The translations under genes were made by a program, and so were the position numbers. Below, piece after piece: positions 61,306 to 64,000 of a stretch of 64,000 nucleotides of DNA. The notes beneath the pieces were generated by a model, which was given only the letters and a program-made list of their open reading frames with translations, did not search any database and was not told the origin of the DNA. The DNA is from Paenibacillus sp. FSL H7-0326 (lineage in GTDB: Bacteria > Bacillota > Bacilli > Paenibacillales > Paenibacillaceae). Positions within the stretch are counted from its first letter, which is position 1. Every line of letters starts with the position of its first letter. The stretch is from positions 124,001 through 188,000 of the forward strand of contig NZ_MPVN01000004.1 in the NCBI RefSeq assembly GCF_001955535.1. Reading direction: 5' to 3'.

Positions 61306-62166
61306 TCATTGAGGTATGGATCTCATTTTGCGGACATCCGATGGAGGGATGTTCTTTATTTTTTTGAAGACCCTCCCAAAGTAAGTTAAATTCGAGAAGC
61401 CGACAGCCTCGGCGATCTCACTAATACTATAGCTTGTTGTAAGCAGCAATTGCTCTGCTTCCTGGGTACGAAGCGTATGGATGTACTCCTTCAGTGTCTT
61501 TCCCGTCACTTTTTTGAACACACTGCAAAAATAATTGGGGCTTAAGCTCACAAGCCGGGCCGCTTCCATAACAGAAATATCCTCCTGATAACGCTCTCGC
61601 AGCATTTCGAGGAGACGGGAGAGATTGTGCGTGTCAGGCTGACGGTAGGTTCGAACCTCGGCTACCTGCTGTGCATGGCGGAAATACTGTCCAAAGATAT
61701 GGAGCAGCTCACTCTTAACCATAAGCTCATATCCCGGCTGCTTCTTCTCGAACTCCTCTACCAGTCTCAAGAAGGACAAGCTGATCGTCTGCATGCAGGC
61801 TTCCCGGCTTCTTACAATTCTGGGCCACTGCTGCTTGAGATGGAGGTAGGGGAGAAAGTAGTGATGCTCTGTAATATCGAGCCCATTGCCTCGGACGAGA
61901 GCTTCATTGAAGACGATGCATACAAGCTGTGTATCCGATGCCAGCTGTTCAGCTCGATGGAGCTGCTTCGAGTTAACAAAAGCAAGATCTCCTTGCTCCA
62001 GAACATCAAAATCACCATCGATCTGGAGCTTCACTTTTCCTGTCTTTACATACACCCATTCCATATGATCATGCCAGTGCAAATAGATGCCGTTTACGAA
62101 AAATACGTTAATCGGAAAAGTTCGATCGGGAATCCATGTATTTTCCTTGTGTGGATGCATCGTCAT
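61306..62166 (-). CDS. AraC-family transcriptional regulator with cupin sensor
   Basis: This 286-residue regulator has an N-terminal cupin-like arm (YLHWHDHMEWVYVKTGKVKLQ, about residues 28-48; then GDLAFVNSKQLHRAE) that would bind a sugar-like ligand, and a C-terminal AraC domain (about 185-282) with two helix-turn-helix motifs, MEAARLVSLSPNYFCSVFKK and ISEIAEAVGFSNLTYFGRVF. It is divergent from the isomerase and dehydrogenase genes at 62373 and 63270 and probably activates them. GGGG lies upstream of the start. Confidence 0.92.
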   Translation of the reverse strand: MTMHPHKENTWIPDRTFPINVFFVNGIYLHWHDHMEWVYVKTGKVKLQIDGDFDVLEQGDLAFVNSKQLHRAEQLASDTQLVCIVFNEALVRGNGLDITEHHYFLPYLHLKQQWPRIVRSREACMQTISLSFLRLVEEFEKKQPGYELMVKSELLHIFGQYFRHAQQVAEVRTYRQPDTHNLSRLLEMLRERYQEDISVMEAARLVSLSPNYFCSVFKKVTGKTLKEYIHTLRTQEAEQLLLTTSYSISEIAEAVGFSNLTYFGRVFKKIKNIPPSDVRKMRSIPQ

Positions 62167-62372
62167 TGAATAACCCCCTTGTCAGAGTCATGTGTACTCA
62201 ACCATTTCTATCAATATATTGGAGCAAAAAGCGGAATGTCAACGCTATCATCGATACAAACTGCGTAAGATTGTGCGAATATATCGCTAATTCGGATATA
62301 GCAGAGGCAAGGCTCCTTTAAGTACCATAGTACTCAGTTAAAGATCCTACTTTAAATGGAGGTTACCACCAA

Positions 62373-63254
62373 ATGCATCCTATTCGAATTGGAACATTGG
62401 TTAATGGAGGCGATGCCGTACGTGTACTGCCTCAGATTATCCCTCATGGGTTCGAGTCCTTTTCGCTCACTTTCTGGCAGACAACTGCCGGGATTGATTT
62501 GAAGGAGCTTGCCAAAGGGGTGCGTGAACTACTGGACCCGCATCATATCCCAGTTACGAGCTTATCCATATTTGGCAATCCGCTGACTGGGGAGGGGAAG
62601 AATGCGGATACGCTGGGAAGCTGGAAGCGTCTGATTGAGCATGCTTCAGATTTTGGAACAGATCTTGTTACGGGGTTTACGGGTCGTATGCCCGGCTCCA
62701 TTGATGAATCTATTCCGCGGTATGTAGAGGTGTTCGGTGAACTGGCTCGTTTTGCTGAGAGTAAAGGGGTGCGTCTAGCTTTTGAGAACTGCAGCATGGA
62801 TGGAGATTGGAAGCGTGGAGACTGGAACATTGCCCATCATCCCGCAGCATGGGAGCTTATGTTTAATGCCCTGCCGATGGAGAACATCGGACTGCAATGG
62901 GAGCCCTGCCACCAGATGGTCGGCCTGATTGACCCGATTCCACAGCTTAGAAAATGGGTGAGCAAAGTGTTTAATGTACACGGCAAGGATGCCACCATTG
63001 CCTGGGATGTCATCAAGGAGCATGGGATTCATGGTCCGGAGCCTTATGTATGGCATCGCACGCCTGGATTCGGGGATACCAACTGGACCGATGTCATTAC
63101 GATCTTAAGACAGGCGGGCTATACAGGCAGTATAGATATTGAAGGATGGCATGATCCGGTATACCGGGGAGAGCTGGAAATGACAGGTCAGGTTCATGCA
63201 CTCCGTTACTTGAAGCAATGCCGCGGCGGTGACTTTGTGCCGAATCCGGTATAG
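62373..63254 (+). CDS. Sugar phosphate isomerase/epimerase (xylose isomerase-like TIM barrel)
   Basis: This 293-residue TIM-barrel protein of the AP-endonuclease-2/xylose isomerase-like family contains GFESFSLTFWQT, VTGFTGRMPGS, RLAFENCSMDG with a metal-binding Glu, GLQWEPCHQM, a His in FNVHGKDA, and IDIEGWHDPVY with a second metal-binding Glu near the end. It would interconvert sugars or polyols. GGAGG lies before the ATG. It is followed after 15 bases by an NAD-dependent dehydrogenase gene, a typical inositol or rare-sugar pair, under the divergent AraC regulator. Confidence 0.9.
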   Translation: MHPIRIGTLVNGGDAVRVLPQIIPHGFESFSLTFWQTTAGIDLKELAKGVRELLDPHHIPVTSLSIFGNPLTGEGKNADTLGSWKRLIEHASDFGTDLVTGFTGRMPGSIDESIPRYVEVFGELARFAESKGVRLAFENCSMDGDWKRGDWNIAHHPAAWELMFNALPMENIGLQWEPCHQMVGLIDPIPQLRKWVSKVFNVHGKDATIAWDVIKEHGIHGPEPYVWHRTPGFGDTNWTDVITILRQAGYTGSIDIEGWHDPVYRGELEMTGQVHALRYLKQCRGGDFVPNPV

Positions 63255-63269
63255 AGGGAGGGGAGTCTT

Positions 63270-64000
63270 ATGTCTAAGCACAAAATCATCGTTGCGGGGT
63301 GCGGCGGGATGTCCAATACCTGGCTTGATTATGCTGCAGCCAAAGAGGATGCGGAGATTGTTGGGCTGGTTGACCTATATGAAGAGAGTGCGAAGAAAAT
63401 GGCGGAGCGCCGGAATTTGCAGGTGCCTACATTTACGGAGCTGTCCGCCGCTCTTCAAGCGACGGATGCCAATCTAGTGTTCGACTGCACCATACCCGCC
63501 AGTCATAAGGACATCGTCACTTGTGCGATGAAGGCCGGCTGCAATGTGTTTGGCGAGAAGCCAATGGCAGAGAGCTTTGAAGATGCGAAGGAGATTGTAA
63601 GAGTCAGCAGCGAGACGGGAAAACGGTATGTAGTCATGCAAAACCGCCGATATTTAAAACAAATCAGGGCACTCCGTGATTTCTTGCACCGTGGCAGGAT
63701 AGGCAAAATAGGCGCCGTGCATGCCGATTTTTTTCTGGGACCGAGGTTTGGCGGCTTTCGCGATGTCATGAGCAGTCCACTCATTGTTGATATGGCGATT
63801 CATACCTTCGATCAAGCACGGTACATTTCAGGGGCAAACCCAGTATCTGTCTACTGTCATGAATACAATCCAGAAGGCTCATGGTATCAGGGTAATGCAT
63901 CTGCCATCTGTATATTTGAAATGAGCGACGGCTCCGTATTCAGCTACCGCGGCTCTTGGTCAGCTGTCGGCTTGAATACATCCTGGGAAGCGGATTGGCG
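63270..64000 (+). CDS. Gfo/Idh/MocA-family oxidoreductase (partial, C-terminus off the right edge)
   Basis: The first 243 residues of an NAD(P)-dependent sugar dehydrogenase. The Rossmann domain starts IIVAGCGGMSNTW, with Asp after beta2 (VGLVDLYEE), TIPASHKDI and the family motif GEKPMAES (about 92-99) containing the conserved Lys. The C-terminal domain begins near 125 with MQNRRYLKQIRAL, and includes VDMAIHTFDQARYISG with the catalytic His. GGGAGGGGAGTC precedes the ATG at 63270. It is the second gene in the isomerase operon and continues beyond the window. Confidence 0.93.
   Translation, partial: MSKHKIIVAGCGGMSNTWLDYAAAKEDAEIVGLVDLYEESAKKMAERRNLQVPTFTELSAALQATDANLVFDCTIPASHKDIVTCAMKAGCNVFGEKPMAESFEDAKEIVRVSSETGKRYVVMQNRRYLKQIRALRDFLHRGRIGKIGAVHADFFLGPRFGGFRDVMSSPLIVDMAIHTFDQARYISGANPVSVYCHEYNPEGSWYQGNASAICIFEMSDGSVFSYRGSWSAVGLNTSWEADW

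Overview
The window reads as chromosomal DNA of a low-to-moderate GC, spore-former-type Firmicute, most likely Paenibacillus or a close relative. The grounds are strong AGGAGG-type ribosome binding sites with many GTG/TTG starts, an SLH-anchored arabinanase, two proteins with copper-amine-oxidase-N (stalk) domains, many sugar and iron ABC systems, BceRSAB-type and YcbLMNO-type modules, and B. subtilis-like ytcD-ytbDE and feu loci. No rRNA, tRNA, CRISPR array, insertion sequence or prophage was seen. Assignments rest on reading motifs in the sequence; no database search was possible.

Layout. 1-5.2 kb: a sugar ABC importer (two permeases and a binding lipoprotein, minus strand) divergent from a two-component system that probably controls it. 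5.3-7.9 kb: an AT-rich patch with a small membrane protein and an acyltransferase, bracketed by a 12-bp direct repeat. 7.9-9.4 kb: a tandem pair of glycosyltransferases, one with an altered catalytic motif. 9.5-11.7 kb: an ABC-2 exporter with a regulator that carries two MerR domains. 11.8-17 kb: a PPOX-family protein, a two-component system with an ABC exporter, and an SGNH hydrolase. 17-20 kb: an acetate-transporter homologue, a CdsA-like membrane protein, a papain-like hydrolase and a small repeat protein. 20.3-24.7 kb: a 1461-residue SLH/GH43/LamG surface arabinanase.

24.9-33 kb holds mostly single-gene units (SDR, YdeI-like, LLM oxidoreductase, diguanylate cyclase, lipid kinase, alpha/beta hydrolase, MFS), each with its own promoter or terminator signals. 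33.1-37.6 kb is a complete BceRSAB-like peptide-antibiotic sensing and detoxification module with a palindromic operator. 37.8-43.4 kb has a tiny acidic protein, a multicopper oxidase fused to a plastocyanin domain, an LRR/copper-amine-oxidase-N protein, a lipoprotein, and a second copper-amine-oxidase-N lipoprotein that appears to start at ATT.

43.6-48.7 kb is a catecholate-siderophore locus (trilactone-hydrolase-like esterase, AraC activator, FeuABC) with two Fur boxes and no ATPase gene. 48.9-53.7 kb: a rhodanese, the ytcD/ytbD/ytbE redox unit, rlmN and a Ser/Arg-rich small protein. 53.9-58.1 kb: a peptide transporter, a WYL regulator and an M20 amidohydrolase. 58.2-60.3 kb: a second Fur-boxed FecCD permease pair without binding protein or ATPase. 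60.5-61.3 kb: an unrecognised beta-rich protein. 61.3-64 kb: an AraC regulator divergent from a sugar isomerase-like gene and a Gfo/Idh/MocA dehydrogenase that runs off the end. Iron acquisition, envelope stress and plant-polysaccharide or sugar use are the recurring themes.
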